A stretch of 42,682 bases of DNA. Source: an uncultured Prevotellaceae bacterium. GTDB lineage: Bacteria; Bacteroidota; Bacteroidia; Bacteroidales; Bacteroidaceae. The notes below the pieces were generated by a model that saw only the letters and a program-made list of their open reading frames with translations, searched no databases and was not told the DNA's origin. The first letter of the stretch is position 1, and the number at the start of each line of letters is the position of its first letter. The position numbers and the translations under genes were made by a program. Positions 34,916-42,682 of this stretch are shown here, piece by piece. The stretch covers positions 1 to 42,682 of the forward strand of contig CAMAFX010000016.1 of assembly GCA_945833925.1 (NCBI GenBank), given 5' to 3'.

Positions 34916-35926
34916 TTATTTCACATCACCTACCTTGATAAGGTACTCTGCAATCTGCACTGCGTTGAGAGCAGCGCCCTTCTTAATCTGGTCACTTACC
35001 AGCCAGAAGGTCAAGCCATTTGGATTTGCAAGGTCCTTGCGGATACGGCCTACGAATACGTCGTCGCAGTTCTCGTGGAACAGAGGCATTGGATAGACCT
35101 TCTCAGCTGGCACGTCTTCGAGCTGCAGGCCGTTGCCGTTCTTAATAGCCTCGCTGAACTCCTCTACGCTTACCGGCTTCTCTGTCTCTGCCCAGATAGC
35201 CTCGCTGTGGCAGCGAAGCGAAGGAACACGCACACACATTGCACTAACCTCGCAGTCGGTATGCATAATCTTCTTTGTCTCATTGTACATCTTCATCTCC
35301 TCCTTCGTGTAACCGTTTTCGGTAAACACGTCAATCTGAGGGATTACGTTGAACGCGAGCTGATAAGCAAACTTGTCTACGGTTGGCTTCTCGCCAGCGA
35401 GCACCTGACGATACTGCTCGTAGAGTTCTGCCATTGCTGCCGCACCGGCTCCACTTGCTGCCTGGTAACTGCTTACGTGAACACGCTTGACGTGGCTGAT
35501 GTTCTCCAGAGCCTGCAGAGCCACTACCATCATGATAGTTGTACAGTTTGGATTAGCAATGATGCCACGTGGGCGGTTCAATGCATCCTCAGCATTGCAC
35601 TCTGGCACTACCAAAGGCACATCGCTGTCCATACGGAACGCGCTACTGTTGTCAATCATCACCGCACCGTGCTTTGTGATAGTCTCAGCAAATTCCTTTG
35701 CAGTTCCTCCACCGGCACTTGTAAATGCGATGTCTACTCCCTTGAAATCATCGTTATGCTGAAGCAGCTTAACCTCTATTTCTTTACCCCGAAATGTATA
35801 CTTCGTACCAGCACTGCGCTGACTGCCAAACAGCACCAATTCGTCAATTGGAAAATTTCTCTCGTCGAGCACTCTCAGGAACTCCTGTCCTACGGCTCCG
35901 CTTGCACCAACAATAGCGACTTTCAT
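34916..35926 (-). CDS. asd: Aspartate-semialdehyde dehydrogenase
   Basis: Asd reduces aspartyl phosphate to aspartate semialdehyde, the branch point to lysine/diaminopimelate, threonine and methionine. The 336-residue protein has the NADP-binding start '[15 protein letters not shown]', the catalytic C128 in 'ANPNCTTI' and the substrate-binding '[13 protein letters not shown]'. Diaminopimelate supply fits the cell-wall genes that follow. A strong -7 box precedes it, and it heads the operon. Confidence 0.96.
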   Translation of the reverse strand: MKVAIVGASGAVGQEFLRVLDERNFPIDELVLFGSQRSAGTKYTFRGKEIEVKLLQHNDDFKGVDIAFTSAGGGTAKEFAETITKHGAVMIDNSSAFRMDSDVPLVVPECNAEDALNRPRGIIANPNCTTIMMVVALQALENISHVKRVHVSSYQAASGAGAAAMAELYEQYRQVLAGEKPTVDKFAYQLAFNVIPQIDVFTENGYTKEEMKMYNETKKIMHTDCEVSAMCVRVPSLRCHSEAIWAETEKPVSVEEFSEAIKNGNGLQLEDVPAEKVYPMPLFHENCDDVFVGRIRKDLANPNGLTFWLVSDQIKKGAALNAVQIAEYLIKVGDVK

Positions 35927-35981
35927 AACCTAAATATCTAAGAATTCTTTTTTACCTCGTAATTAACACTTTTTGAGTGTG

Positions 35982-35989
35982 CAAAGGTA
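35982..35989 (-). promoter_or_regulatory. -7 box of the asd-purH-mre operon
   Basis: On the minus strand TACCTTTG followed by CACACTC matches the Bacteroidetes consensus well. It lies 56 bases before the asd ATG, implying a leader of about 50 bases. The -33 region is A/T rich with no clear TTTG. Confidence 0.65.
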
Positions 35990-36083
35990 CTAATATTTAA
36001 TGAAAAGAAAAACGTTGAAGGTGAAAAGTTAATAAAATCAACACAAAAACAACCAAAAACACTTATGTCTTGTCTTTTTTTCG

Positions 36084-36091
36084 TATCTTTG
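36084..36091 (+). promoter_or_regulatory. -7 box of the antiporter operon, also fixing its start codon
   Basis: TATCTTTG followed by CACAAAA matches the Bacteroidetes consensus. It lies 24 bases before the ATG at 36115 and after the in-frame TTG at 36070, so translation must begin at 36115. It is divergent from the asd promoter, about 95 bases away. Confidence 0.65.
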
Positions 36092-36114
36092 CACAAAACG
36101 ATACCATCAAGATA

Positions 36115-38295
36115 ATGCTATTCGCGAATGCAATAATTATACTTTCCGCACTGGTGACAGACCCAACATGGATATTCTTTCTCGTGTTGGTCATCATATT
36201 GTGCGCACCATTGTTGCTTCGCAGGATAAGAATCCCGCACATCATAGGCCTGATACTTGCCGGAATCATTGTAGGACAGTACGGGCTCAACATCCTCGAG
36301 CGCGACAGTTCGTTCGAACTCTTCGGACAGGTAGGAATCTACTATATCATGTTCCTTGCCGGACTGGAACTGGATATGGGAAGCGTGATTCATTATGGCA
36401 GGCGAGGCCTGCAGTTTGGACTCTACACATTTGCCATCCCATTCCTGTCAGGCGTAATTGCTTCCCACTGGCTTCTCGGTTACGACACCGTCACCTCGCT
36501 GATGATGGCATGCCTGTTTTCCTCGCACACTCTTGTCAGTTACCCCATAGTAAGCCGATACGGTCTGGGCAAGCACCCCGCCGTTGTCATCGGAGTGGTT
36601 GCCACCGCATTCACCACCTTTCTGTCACTTCTCGTCCTCGCATTCGTCGTGGGCAGTCAGAATCCCGAAGCCGACTGGATATACTGGTGTCTGTTTGCTG
36701 TCAAGTGCATTGTTTACGGGGCAATCGTCATAACACTGTTTCCGAGACTTGCAAAATGGTTCCTGCGACGCTACGACGACAGTGTCATGCAGTTCGTCTT
36801 CGTCCTGTCCCTCGTCTTCCTTAGCGCCGCCCTTGCCAAGGTTGCCGGTCTTGAGGGACTGCTCGGTGCATTCCTCTCCGGACTGGTTATCAACCGGCTC
36901 ATCCCCCACACTTCGCCTTTGATGACACGACTCGAATTTGTCGGCAATGCGCTGTTCATCCCATACTTCCTCATTGGCGTGGGTATGATCATCGACATAC
37001 GAATGCTCATACACAGTGCCGACACCGTGGAGGTTGTCTTTGTGGTAGTCGTGGCGGCTATGCTCAGCAAGTGGATTGCCGCATGGCTGATGAATATAGG
37101 CAAGAAGGGGACGTCGTCATCGCGCATGCTGATGTTCGGTCTGAGCAACGCTCATGCTGCCGGAGCACTGGCAATCGTTATGATTGGCACGTCAGTCGGA
37201 CTTATGGACACGACGATTCTCAACGCCACCGTAATGCTCATCCTCTTCTCTTGCATCGTCAGCAGCATTGCCACAAACAAGGGTGCGAGGGAACTTGTGC
37301 TGAGCGACTCCGAGACGAAGCAGAATCAAGGTTCTTACCATGGCAAATGCCTCATCACGTTCGACCATCCCGAAACGGTCGACGTACTTACCCAACTGGC
37401 AATACTCATCCGAAACCCATTCATCCATGACAGCCTGATGGGACTCTCGGTGACCTACGAGGAGGAGAGTCCGCACATCCACGACTCCCACTATGCAATG
37501 GAAGAGAGCAAGCGGAACAAGGCGTTGCGCCGCAGCAAGCAGAACCTTGTGGAAGCCAAGAGGATAGCCGCCGCCGCTGACGTACATATGACAACCATGA
37601 GCAGAGTAAGCACAAACGTTGCATCGGGCATTCTGCACACAATGAAGGAGCACGATGTGGGCGAGGTAATTCTCGGTATGCATCTCATCGACGGCAACGC
37701 TCCTGTCGGTTCGCTGGGCACCGTTGTCGACGGCGTGCTGACGGGCACTCACAGAGAGGTGATGGTAGTCCATCCCAAGGTTACTCCAGGCACCATCCGT
37801 AACGTCTACATCTACATCCCCCAGAAAGCAGAATACGAGGTTGGTTTCTACAAGTGGGTAGAGCACATCTGCAGAATAGGCGAGCAACTCGATTGTCACC
37901 TTATTTATTATGGATGGGCTGAGACGCTCTCGCACATCAATAGTTATATGGTCGAGAAACACTCGTTCATACGCACAGAGTCGCACATCGTCAAGGACTG
38001 GCACGACGTACTTGCACTTAGCGGCACCCTGCAGAAGAACGACATGCTGATTGTTGTGACATCACGTCCTGGCTTCATCTCCTACATCCCAAGCATGGAC
38101 CTCCTGCCCCAGCAAATTACTGCATCGTTCCGCAACACCAGCCTGATGCTGCTGTACCCCGACCAGTACGGCGAACCATCCGAGAGCATGACCATCTTCT
38201 CGCCCAACGGTGCTGCCGTAACACGTGGTTCAACCGGAACTACAATAGGACGACTTCTCGCCCTGCAACCAACAAAACAGACAAAGAAGAAATGA
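36115..38295 (+). CDS. CPA2-type cation/proton antiporter-like membrane protein with cytoplasmic USP-like half
   Basis: The 726-residue protein has about 11-12 membrane helices (1-390) of the Kef/NapA fold ('[20 protein letters not shown]', '[10 protein letters not shown]', '[14 protein letters not shown]', '[14 protein letters not shown]'). A soluble C-terminal half (about 400-726) resembles universal-stress-protein domains ('[20 protein letters not shown]'). Such proteins usually exchange Na+ or K+ for protons. Oddly, the helix where related antiporters carry an essential Asp (a TDT-type motif) reads '[14 protein letters not shown]', with Thr168 in place of that Asp, so ordinary proton exchange is in doubt. 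The start was chosen from the promoter at 36084-36091. The stop overlaps the next start by four bases (ATGA). Confidence 0.85.
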   Translation: MLFANAIIILSALVTDPTWIFFLVLVIILCAPLLLRRIRIPHIIGLILAGIIVGQYGLNILERDSSFELFGQVGIYYIMFLAGLELDMGSVIHYGRRGLQFGLYTFAIPFLSGVIASHWLLGYDTVTSLMMACLFSSHTLVSYPIVSRYGLGKHPAVVIGVVATAFTTFLSLLVLAFVVGSQNPEADWIYWCLFAVKCIVYGAIVITLFPRLAKWFLRRYDDSVMQFVFVLSLVFLSAALAKVAGLEGLLGAFLSGLVINRLIPHTSPLMTRLEFVGNALFIPYFLIGVGMIIDIRMLIHSADTVEVVFVVVVAAMLSKWIAAWLMNIGKKGTSSSRMLMFGLSNAHAAGALAIVMIGTSVGLMDTTILNATVMLILFSCIVSSIATNKGARELVLSDSETKQNQGSYHGKCLITFDHPETVDVLTQLAILIRNPFIHDSLMGLSVTYEEESPHIHDSHYAMEESKRNKALRRSKQNLVEAKRIAAAADVHMTTMSRVSTNVASGILHTMKEHDVGEVILGMHLIDGNAPVGSLGTVVDGVLTGTHREVMVVHPKVTPGTIRNVYIYIPQKAEYEVGFYKWVEHICRIGEQLDCHLIYYGWAETLSHINSYMVEKHSFIRTESHIVKDWHDVLALSGTLQKNDMLIVVTSRPGFISYIPSMDLLPQQITASFRNTSLMLLYPDQYGEPSESMTIFSPNGAAVTRGSTGTTIGRLLALQPTKQTKKK

Positions 38296-38969
38296 TAAGA
38301 CTAAGAAATATAACAAAGAGTTTTGGAGACCTGCAGGTTCTCAAGGGCATCGACCTCTACATAGAGAAAGGGGAGATAGTCAGCATTGTCGGGCCAAGCG
38401 GTGCCGGCAAGACTACGCTTCTGCAGATAATGGGTACGCTCGACAAACCCGACTCAGGAACAATAGAGATTGATGGCGAGGACATTAGCAAACTGAAGCA
38501 GACTGCCCTTAGCAAGTTCCGCAACAAGAACATCGGATTCGTCTTCCAGTTCCATCAGTTGCTGCCCGAGTTCACAGCACTCGAGAACATCATGATACCA
38601 GCCTTCATAGCCGGAACCGGCAAGAGCGAGGCAAAGAAACGCGCCGAGGAACTGTTAGCGTTCATGGGACTGACAGACAGAGCGAACCACAAGCCCAACC
38701 AACTATCTGGTGGAGAGAAACAGCGCGTTGCCGTAGCACGAGCCCTTATGAACCGCCCTTCGGTAATCATGGCAGACGAACCAAGCGGCAGTCTCGACAG
38801 TCGCAACAAGGAGGAACTGCACCGCCTCTTCTTCGAACTCCGCGACAAACTTGGCCAGACATTTGTCATCGTCACTCACGACGAGAGTCTCGCCAAACTC
38901 AGCGACCGCATTGTGCACATGAAGGACGGCGTGATAGACAGTCTCACGGCAAGTTCCGACAACTCATAA
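38292..38969 (+). CDS. lolD: ABC transporter ATP-binding protein, LolD-like
   Basis: The 225-residue ATPase belongs to the MacB/LolD/FtsE group. It shows Walker A G34-PSGAGKT-T42, signature L138-SGGE-142 with '[10 protein letters not shown]', Walker B 'VIMADEP' (D162-E163) and the switch histidine in 'IVTHDESLA'. The D-loop stretch reads 'SGSLDS' where TGNLD is usual. LolD powers release of lipoproteins from the inner membrane. No LolC/E permease lies next to it, so the substrate is inferred from sequence only and other MacB-type roles are possible. The start overlaps the antiporter stop (ATGA). Confidence 0.85.
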   Translation: MIRLRNITKSFGDLQVLKGIDLYIEKGEIVSIVGPSGAGKTTLLQIMGTLDKPDSGTIEIDGEDISKLKQTALSKFRNKNIGFVFQFHQLLPEFTALENIMIPAFIAGTGKSEAKKRAEELLAFMGLTDRANHKPNQLSGGEKQRVAVARALMNRPSVIMADEPSGSLDSRNKEELHRLFFELRDKLGQTFVIVTHDESLAKLSDRIVHMKDGVIDSLTASSDNS

Positions 38970-39000
38970 CAAAACACTACAGAGAGACAATAATCAACAG

Positions 39001-39834
39001 ATGATAGAATTAGGAAAGACAAATAAATTACAGATACTCAAGCAGGTGGATTTCGGAATGTACCTCGACGGAGGAGAGCAGGCAGGCGAGATACTCCTAC
39101 CAGCCAAGTACGTCCCCGAAGGCGTGGGTATAGGCGATTTCATCGACGTGTTCCTTTACCTCGACCAGGAGGAGCGACTCGTTGCCACCACAGAAAAGCC
39201 TTTTGCCCAAGTGGGCGACTTCGCATACCTCGAGGTGGCGTGGGTCAACAACTACGGAGCATTCCTTGACTGGGGACTCATGAAGGACCTCTTCGTGCCA
39301 TTCCGCGAACAGAAAAAGAAGATGCAGAAGGACAACAGCTACATCGTCCACATCCATCTTGACCCAGAAAGTTACAGAATCATGGCAAGCGCCAAGATAG
39401 AGCGTTTCCTCGACAGTTCTTTTCCAAAATATCGCGTCGGCGACGAGGTGGACATACTCGTTTGGCAGAAGACCGACCTTGGTCTGAAGGTTATCGTGGA
39501 CAACCGCTTTGCCGGACTGCTCTATGACGACCAGGTGTTCAAGCCTCTCCACACAGGCGACAAGGCAAAGGCATACGTCTCACAGGTTCGTCCCGACGGC
39601 AAGATCGACCTCCTGCTGAGCCGTCCTGGCATTGCTGCCGCAAAGGATTTCAGCGACGAACTGTTGCAGTATCTAAAGGTCAACGGTGGACATACCGTAC
39701 TTGGTGACAAGTCGCCAGCCGAGGACATCTACGAGGTGTTCGGAGTAAGCAAGAAGGTCTTCAAGAAGGCTGTAGGCGACCTCTACAAGCGCCGTCTCAT
39801 CGCCATCGACCCCGACGGAATAAAATTAATTTAA
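39001..39834 (+). CDS. cvfB: S1-domain RNA-binding protein, CvfB (YitL)-like
   Basis: The 277-residue cytoplasmic protein fits the CvfB layout: three S1-like beta-barrels ('FGMYLDGGEQAGEILLP', 'VAWVNNYGAFLDWGLMKDLF', 'VRPDGKIDLLLSRPG') and a C-terminal winged-helix ('DIYEVFGVSKKVFKKAVGDL'). CvfB binds RNA and affects virulence gene expression in Staphylococcus; the role in Bacteroidales is unknown. It lies 31 bases after lolD and 25 bases before the GH127 gene, so it is probably part of the same transcript. Confidence 0.9.
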   Translation: MIELGKTNKLQILKQVDFGMYLDGGEQAGEILLPAKYVPEGVGIGDFIDVFLYLDQEERLVATTEKPFAQVGDFAYLEVAWVNNYGAFLDWGLMKDLFVPFREQKKKMQKDNSYIVHIHLDPESYRIMASAKIERFLDSSFPKYRVGDEVDILVWQKTDLGLKVIVDNRFAGLLYDDQVFKPLHTGDKAKAYVSQVRPDGKIDLLLSRPGIAAAKDFSDELLQYLKVNGGHTVLGDKSPAEDIYEVFGVSKKVFKKAVGDLYKRRLIAIDPDGIKLI

Positions 39835-39859
39835 TACTAACATATTAACAACAGTAACC

Positions 39860-42370
39860 ATGAAGAGACATTTCATCACCATGGGTGCATTGGCACTGAT
39901 GAGCCTGGGTGCATCTGCACAGAGTAATGGCTATCCTGTCACACCGGTTCCTTTTACAAGTGTGCACATTGCCGGCAACACATTCTGGGGACAACGACTT
40001 CAGGCAAGCCAGGATGTCACCATCCCCCTCGCATTCAGCAAGAGCGAGGAGACTGGGCGCTACACGAACTTCTCGAACGCAGCCCAGCACATCAAGGACG
40101 ATAGCAAGGTGTTCACCATCAAGAAGGGAACCTACTCTTTCGACGACACCGACCCATACAAGACCATCGAGGGTGCAAGCTACCTGCTCCAGACTTATCC
40201 AAACGCTAAGTTCAAGGGTGGCAGGCTCGACAAGTACGTAGACAGTGTCATAGCTGTCATCGCATCCGGCCAGGAGCCCGACGGCTACCTCTACACGTCG
40301 CGCACACAGAATCCCCAGCACCCTCACGAATGGGCAGGCAGCAAGCGCTGGGAGCGTGTCGAGGACCTCTCTCACGAGTTCTACAACCTCGGTCACCTCT
40401 GCGAGGCAGCAGTGGCACACTACTATGCCACCGGCAAGCGCAACTTCCTCGACGTGGCAATCAAATATGCAGACTGTATCTGCCGCGAGGTGGGCGACAA
40501 GCCCGGTCAGGCAAGTGTCGTACCCGGCCATCAGATAGCCGAGATGGGTCTCGCAAAACTGTACATTGCCACCGGCGACAAGAAATACCTTGACGAGGCT
40601 AAGTTCTTCCTTGACAAGCGAGGCAAGAAGGATTCGTCCTGGGAGCGCCGTCACGGCGGTCTGTACGACAAGGACGGTTATTTCCATTCACTCAGCGAAT
40701 ACAGTCAGAGCCACAAGCCTGTCACAGAGCAGGACGAGGCTGTAGGCCATGCCGTTCGTGCCGGATACATGTATGCCGGTATGGCAGACATAGCTGCCCT
40801 CACAGGCGACAAGGACTACATCACAGCCATCGACAAGATATGGGACAACATCATCACAAAGAAGTACTACATCACGGGTGGCGTTGGTGCTACGGCAAGC
40901 GGCGAGGCATTCGGTGCCAACTATGAATTGCCCAATATGTCTGCTTATTGCGAGACATGTGCAGCCATCGCTCAGGTTTACCTCAACTACCGTCTGTTCC
41001 TTCTTCACGGCGAGTCGAAGTACTACGATGCACTCGAGCGCTCGCTCTACAACGGTGTAATCAGCGGTGTGTCACTCGATGGCGGTCGTTTCTTCTACCC
41101 CAACCCACTCGAATCTATGGGTCAGCACCAGCGTCAGGCTTGGTTCGGTTGTGCATGCTGCCCAAGCAACATCGCACGCTTCATCCCAAGCATCCCGGGT
41201 TACTTCTATCAGGTACACGAGAACGACGTTTTCGTCAACCTCTTCTGCTCTAACACTGCCTACCTCACCGTCAAAGGCAAGAAGGTGACCCTCTCTCAGC
41301 AGACCGGTTATCCTTGGAACGGCGACATCAACATTACCGTCGACAAGAACAGTGCCGGTCAGTTCCGCCTGCGTCTCCGCATCCCAGGATGGGTACGTGG
41401 CGAGGTTGTTCCAAGCGACCTCTACAGTTATGCAGACAACAAGCAGCTCTCTTATACCGTTAGCGTCAACGGTGAACCTGTCAAGGCTGAACTCGAGAAC
41501 GGCTACTTCAACATCGACCGCAAGTGGAAGAAGGGCGATAAGGTTACCTTGCACCTCGACATGGAGCCTCGCATCGTCACTGCACTCGAGAATGTTGAGG
41601 CAGACCGTGGCCGCGTCAGCGTTGAACGTGGACCTATCGTGTACTGCGCTGAGTTCCCCGACAACAACTTCGACCTCGGCTCTATGCTTCTCTGCCAGAA
41701 ACCCAAGTTCGAGGTTAAGAACAGCGGCATGACTATCAAGGCCGACGACGGACAGCACAGCTACGAGTTTACAGGTCTGACAACATCTGCACAGACACTC
41801 GACTTCGACGAGAACGGACGACTCACCGCCAAGGATGTCACCCTCAATCTCATCCCCTACTATGCATGGAACCATCGTGGCAGCGGCAGAATGATGGTAT
41901 GGCTGCCCTACGAACTTCGTGCCACCTCACCTGCCAAGCCTGCCTCATTGGCAAGCAAGAGCAAGGTGCAGTCAAGCAGCCGCATACCAGCGTTGAGCAG
42001 TCTCAACGACCGCGTTCTCCCACGCTCGGCTACCGACCGCAGCGCACCCTACACACACTGGTGGCCAAAGAAGGCAAGCACAGAGTGGCTCCAGTACGAC
42101 CTGCCCGAACAGAGCACCATTTCGAGCTGTGGCGTATACTGGTTCGACGACGGCCCCTGGGGTGGATGCCGAGTGCCAAAGGCATGGCGTATCCTCTACA
42201 AGGATGCAAGCGGAAACTGGAAACCAGTGCAGGCAATCGATGCCTACGGCACACGCAAGGGCAACCTCAACACCGTACACTTCCAGCCCGTCACCACTAC
42301 AGCAGTCCGTATGGAGGTCGACCTTCCAGACGATAACTCTGCAGGTGTCTTCGAGTGGGAGATTGAGTAA
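39860..42370 (+). CDS. Exported beta-L-arabinofuranosidase, family GH127
   Basis: The 836-residue protein has a signal peptide (MKRHFITMGALALMSLGASAQ) and a GH127 (alpha/alpha)6 barrel. The zinc-thiolate active site known from Bifidobacterium HypBA1 is present: E365 and C367 in 'YCETCAA', C433 and C434 in 'GCACCPSN', with C433 the expected nucleophile and E349 ('SGEAFG') the expected acid/base. After the barrel and beta domains, residues from about 690 on form an extra C-terminal carbohydrate-binding-like module ('WLQYDLPEQSTISSCGVYWF'). HypBA1-type enzymes act on beta-L-arabinofuranosides of plant hydroxyproline-rich glycoproteins. Its placement directly after lolD and cvfB, with no polysaccharide-locus neighbours, is unusual. 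Further GH127 subgroup specificities cannot be excluded. Confidence 0.93.
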   Translation: MKRHFITMGALALMSLGASAQSNGYPVTPVPFTSVHIAGNTFWGQRLQASQDVTIPLAFSKSEETGRYTNFSNAAQHIKDDSKVFTIKKGTYSFDDTDPYKTIEGASYLLQTYPNAKFKGGRLDKYVDSVIAVIASGQEPDGYLYTSRTQNPQHPHEWAGSKRWERVEDLSHEFYNLGHLCEAAVAHYYATGKRNFLDVAIKYADCICREVGDKPGQASVVPGHQIAEMGLAKLYIATGDKKYLDEAKFFLDKRGKKDSSWERRHGGLYDKDGYFHSLSEYSQSHKPVTEQDEAVGHAVRAGYMYAGMADIAALTGDKDYITAIDKIWDNIITKKYYITGGVGATASGEAFGANYELPNMSAYCETCAAIAQVYLNYRLFLLHGESKYYDALERSLYNGVISGVSLDGGRFFYPNPLESMGQHQRQAWFGCACCPSNIARFIPSIPGYFYQVHENDVFVNLFCSNTAYLTVKGKKVTLSQQTGYPWNGDINITVDKNSAGQFRLRLRIPGWVRGEVVPSDLYSYADNKQLSYTVSVNGEPVKAELENGYFNIDRKWKKGDKVTLHLDMEPRIVTALENVEADRGRVSVERGPIVYCAEFPDNNFDLGSMLLCQKPKFEVKNSGMTIKADDGQHSYEFTGLTTSAQTLDFDENGRLTAKDVTLNLIPYYAWNHRGSGRMMVWLPYELRATSPAKPASLASKSKVQSSSRIPALSSLNDRVLPRSATDRSAPYTHWWPKKASTEWLQYDLPEQSTISSCGVYWFDDGPWGGCRVPKAWRILYKDASGNWKPVQAIDAYGTRKGNLNTVHFQPVTTTAVRMEVDLPDDNSAGVFEWEIE

Positions 42371-42387
42371 AGAACCATCAGTGTTTA

Positions 42388-42424
42388 CATAAGATTGCAA
42401 GGCGACTCAGCCTGCAATCTTATG
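42388..42424. terminator. Strong hairpin after the GH127 gene
   Basis: CATAAGATTGCA (42388-42399) pairs perfectly with TGCAATCTTATG (42413-42424). Inside, GGC pairs with GCC around a GACTCA loop, with one bulged A. It begins 17 bases after the GH127 stop. The following sequence is A/T rich but has no T-run, so it may be a weak terminator or an mRNA 3' end stabiliser. Confidence 0.6.
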
Positions 42425-42497
42425 ATATAATAAAAGCAAGCAGGAGCAAGTCCTAAGTACATTTCAAAACTGTCGTTTTGACGTTTTGACGGAATAT

Positions 42498-42543
42498 CAA
42501 AAATAAAGAGAGAGGGCACTTCGCAACGAGGTGTCCTCTCTCT
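42498..42543 (-). terminator. Minus-strand rho-independent terminator
   Basis: AGAGAGAGGGCAC (42507-42519) pairs with GTGTCCTCTCTCT (42531-42543) with one wobble, and the stem can extend inward to a 3-base loop. On the minus strand it is followed by TTATTTTT (42506-42499), a good terminator tail; the plus strand has no T-run. It therefore implies transcription from the right. Confidence 0.75.
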
Positions 42544-42563
42544 CTCTTGAATGGTTGGTGAGT

Positions 42564-42632
42564 TTATTTCAGATGGAAGGCGAGCCAGTAGCCGCCTTGT
42601 AACTTAAACTGAATAAATAAAAAATGCATCAT
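42564..42632 (-). CDS. Candidate 22-residue small protein
   Basis: Inside the candidate small transcript, two successive ATG codons open a 22-codon frame closed by TAA at 42564. The peptide starts MMHFLFIQF and ends GGYWLAFHLK. It is hydrophobic and aromatic with basic ends. It lies about 16 bases after the expected transcription start and 20 bases before the terminator stem. A short frame like this can occur by chance, so the promoter and terminator around it are the main support. Confidence 0.25.
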   Translation of the reverse strand: MMHFLFIQFKLQGGYWLAFHLK

Positions 42633-42654
42633 CGATTAGCGCTTTTCGATGGTG

Positions 42655-42662
42655 CAAAGGTA
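42655..42662 (-). promoter_or_regulatory. -7 box of the candidate small transcript
   Basis: On the minus strand this reads TACCTTTG followed by CACC, identical in its 8 bases to the asd operon box. The -33 region lies at or beyond the window end and cannot be judged fully. Confidence 0.5.
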
Positions 42663-42682
42663 TGTACGATAAAAAAGATGGA

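Larger units (their letters stand above)
42498..42650 (-). ncRNA. Candidate small transcript of about 150 bases
   Basis: A -7 box (TACCTTTG, 42662-42655) and a strong terminator ending near 42498 bracket about 150 bases on the minus strand that hold no ordinary gene. Inside, AAGGCG...CGCCTT (42577-42598) can form a second hairpin. The unit could be a small RNA, the messenger of a 22-residue peptide, or both. I do not recognise a known RNA family. Confidence 0.35.
42371..42682. other. Right-edge intergenic region with a possible small minus-strand transcript
   Basis: No gene of ordinary size is visible in these 312 bases. They hold a hairpin after GH127 (42388-42424), a short tandem GTTTTGAC repeat (about 42473-42490), and a minus-strand unit made of a -7 box (42655-42662), a 22-codon frame (42564-42632) and a terminator (42498-42543). 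Confidence 0.6.

Noticed and set aside
36070..36114. TTG start giving 15 more residues on the antiporter
   Set aside because: The -7 box TATCTTTG at 36084-36091 lies after this codon, so it would not be in the messenger.
42388..42424. Insertion-sequence end or attachment site
   Set aside because: The perfect stem has a short loop right after a gene, with no transposase, target duplication or partner end nearby. A 3' end hairpin is simpler.

Overview
The window looks like chromosomal DNA from a gut or rumen member of the Bacteroidales, most likely Prevotellaceae. Three things point there. Many start regions carry a Bacteroidetes-type -7 box (TAnnTTTG) and lack Shine-Dalgarno sequences. The gene families and gene order (purH-mreB-mreC-mreD-mrdA-rodA, and metF-holB-ricT-gldH) are typical of that order of bacteria. 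Several secreted proteins end in the short tail ...GIY-(V/I)-(V/I)NGKKVMVK-like sequence common in Prevotella. I saw no rRNA, tRNA, CRISPR array, transposase, integrase or phage gene. The family names are recognised from sequence alone, without database searches.

Layout. 1-8337: two very large secreted proteins, one with a discoidin-like domain but no recognised catalytic domain, the other an M60-like zinc metallopeptidase with a discoidin domain. 8424-11774: a DUF6057-like membrane protein followed by a lipoprotein that combines a c-type heme motif (CINCH) with a PD40/TolB-like propeller. 11890-17284: amino-sugar genes, nagB on the plus strand, converging with glmM-nagA-cstA on the minus strand. 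17416-21152: a serine-type sulfatase and an unusual membrane-anchored GH25 muramidase with a MORN-like stretch, both on the minus strand. 21241-28180: a plus-strand run of GH51 arabinofuranosidase, BspA-like leucine-rich lipoprotein, metF, holB, ricT and gldH. 28327-35926: a minus-strand run asd, purH (IMP cyclohydrolase domain only), mreB, mreC, mreD, mrdA (PBP2), rodA. 36115-42370: a plus-strand run of CPA2-type antiporter, lolD-like ABC ATPase, cvfB-like S1 protein and a GH127 beta-L-arabinofuranosidase. 42371-42682: no large gene, but a possible short minus-strand transcript with its own -7 box, a 22-codon reading frame and a strong terminator.

How the genes may work together (inference). 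The M60-like peptidase, the sulfatase and the nagA/nagB/glmM/cstA set fit growth on sulfated, amino-sugar-rich glycoproteins such as mucin. GH51 and GH127 fit removal of L-arabinofuranose from plant polysaccharides or glycoproteins. There is no SusC/SusD pair, so none of this is a classical polysaccharide utilisation locus. The asd-purH-mre-mrdA-rodA run is the core rod-shape and lateral-wall machinery.

Most of the window is ordinary chromosomal content. The points that most deserve a second look are the single-domain PurH, the antiporter lacking an expected intramembrane Asp, the heme-motif propeller lipoprotein beside DUF6057, the MORN plus GH25 fusion, the possible small RNA or small protein unit at 42.5 kb, the exact 4 x 30 bp tandem repeat, and the GTTAGC-type repeat cluster in front of cstA.
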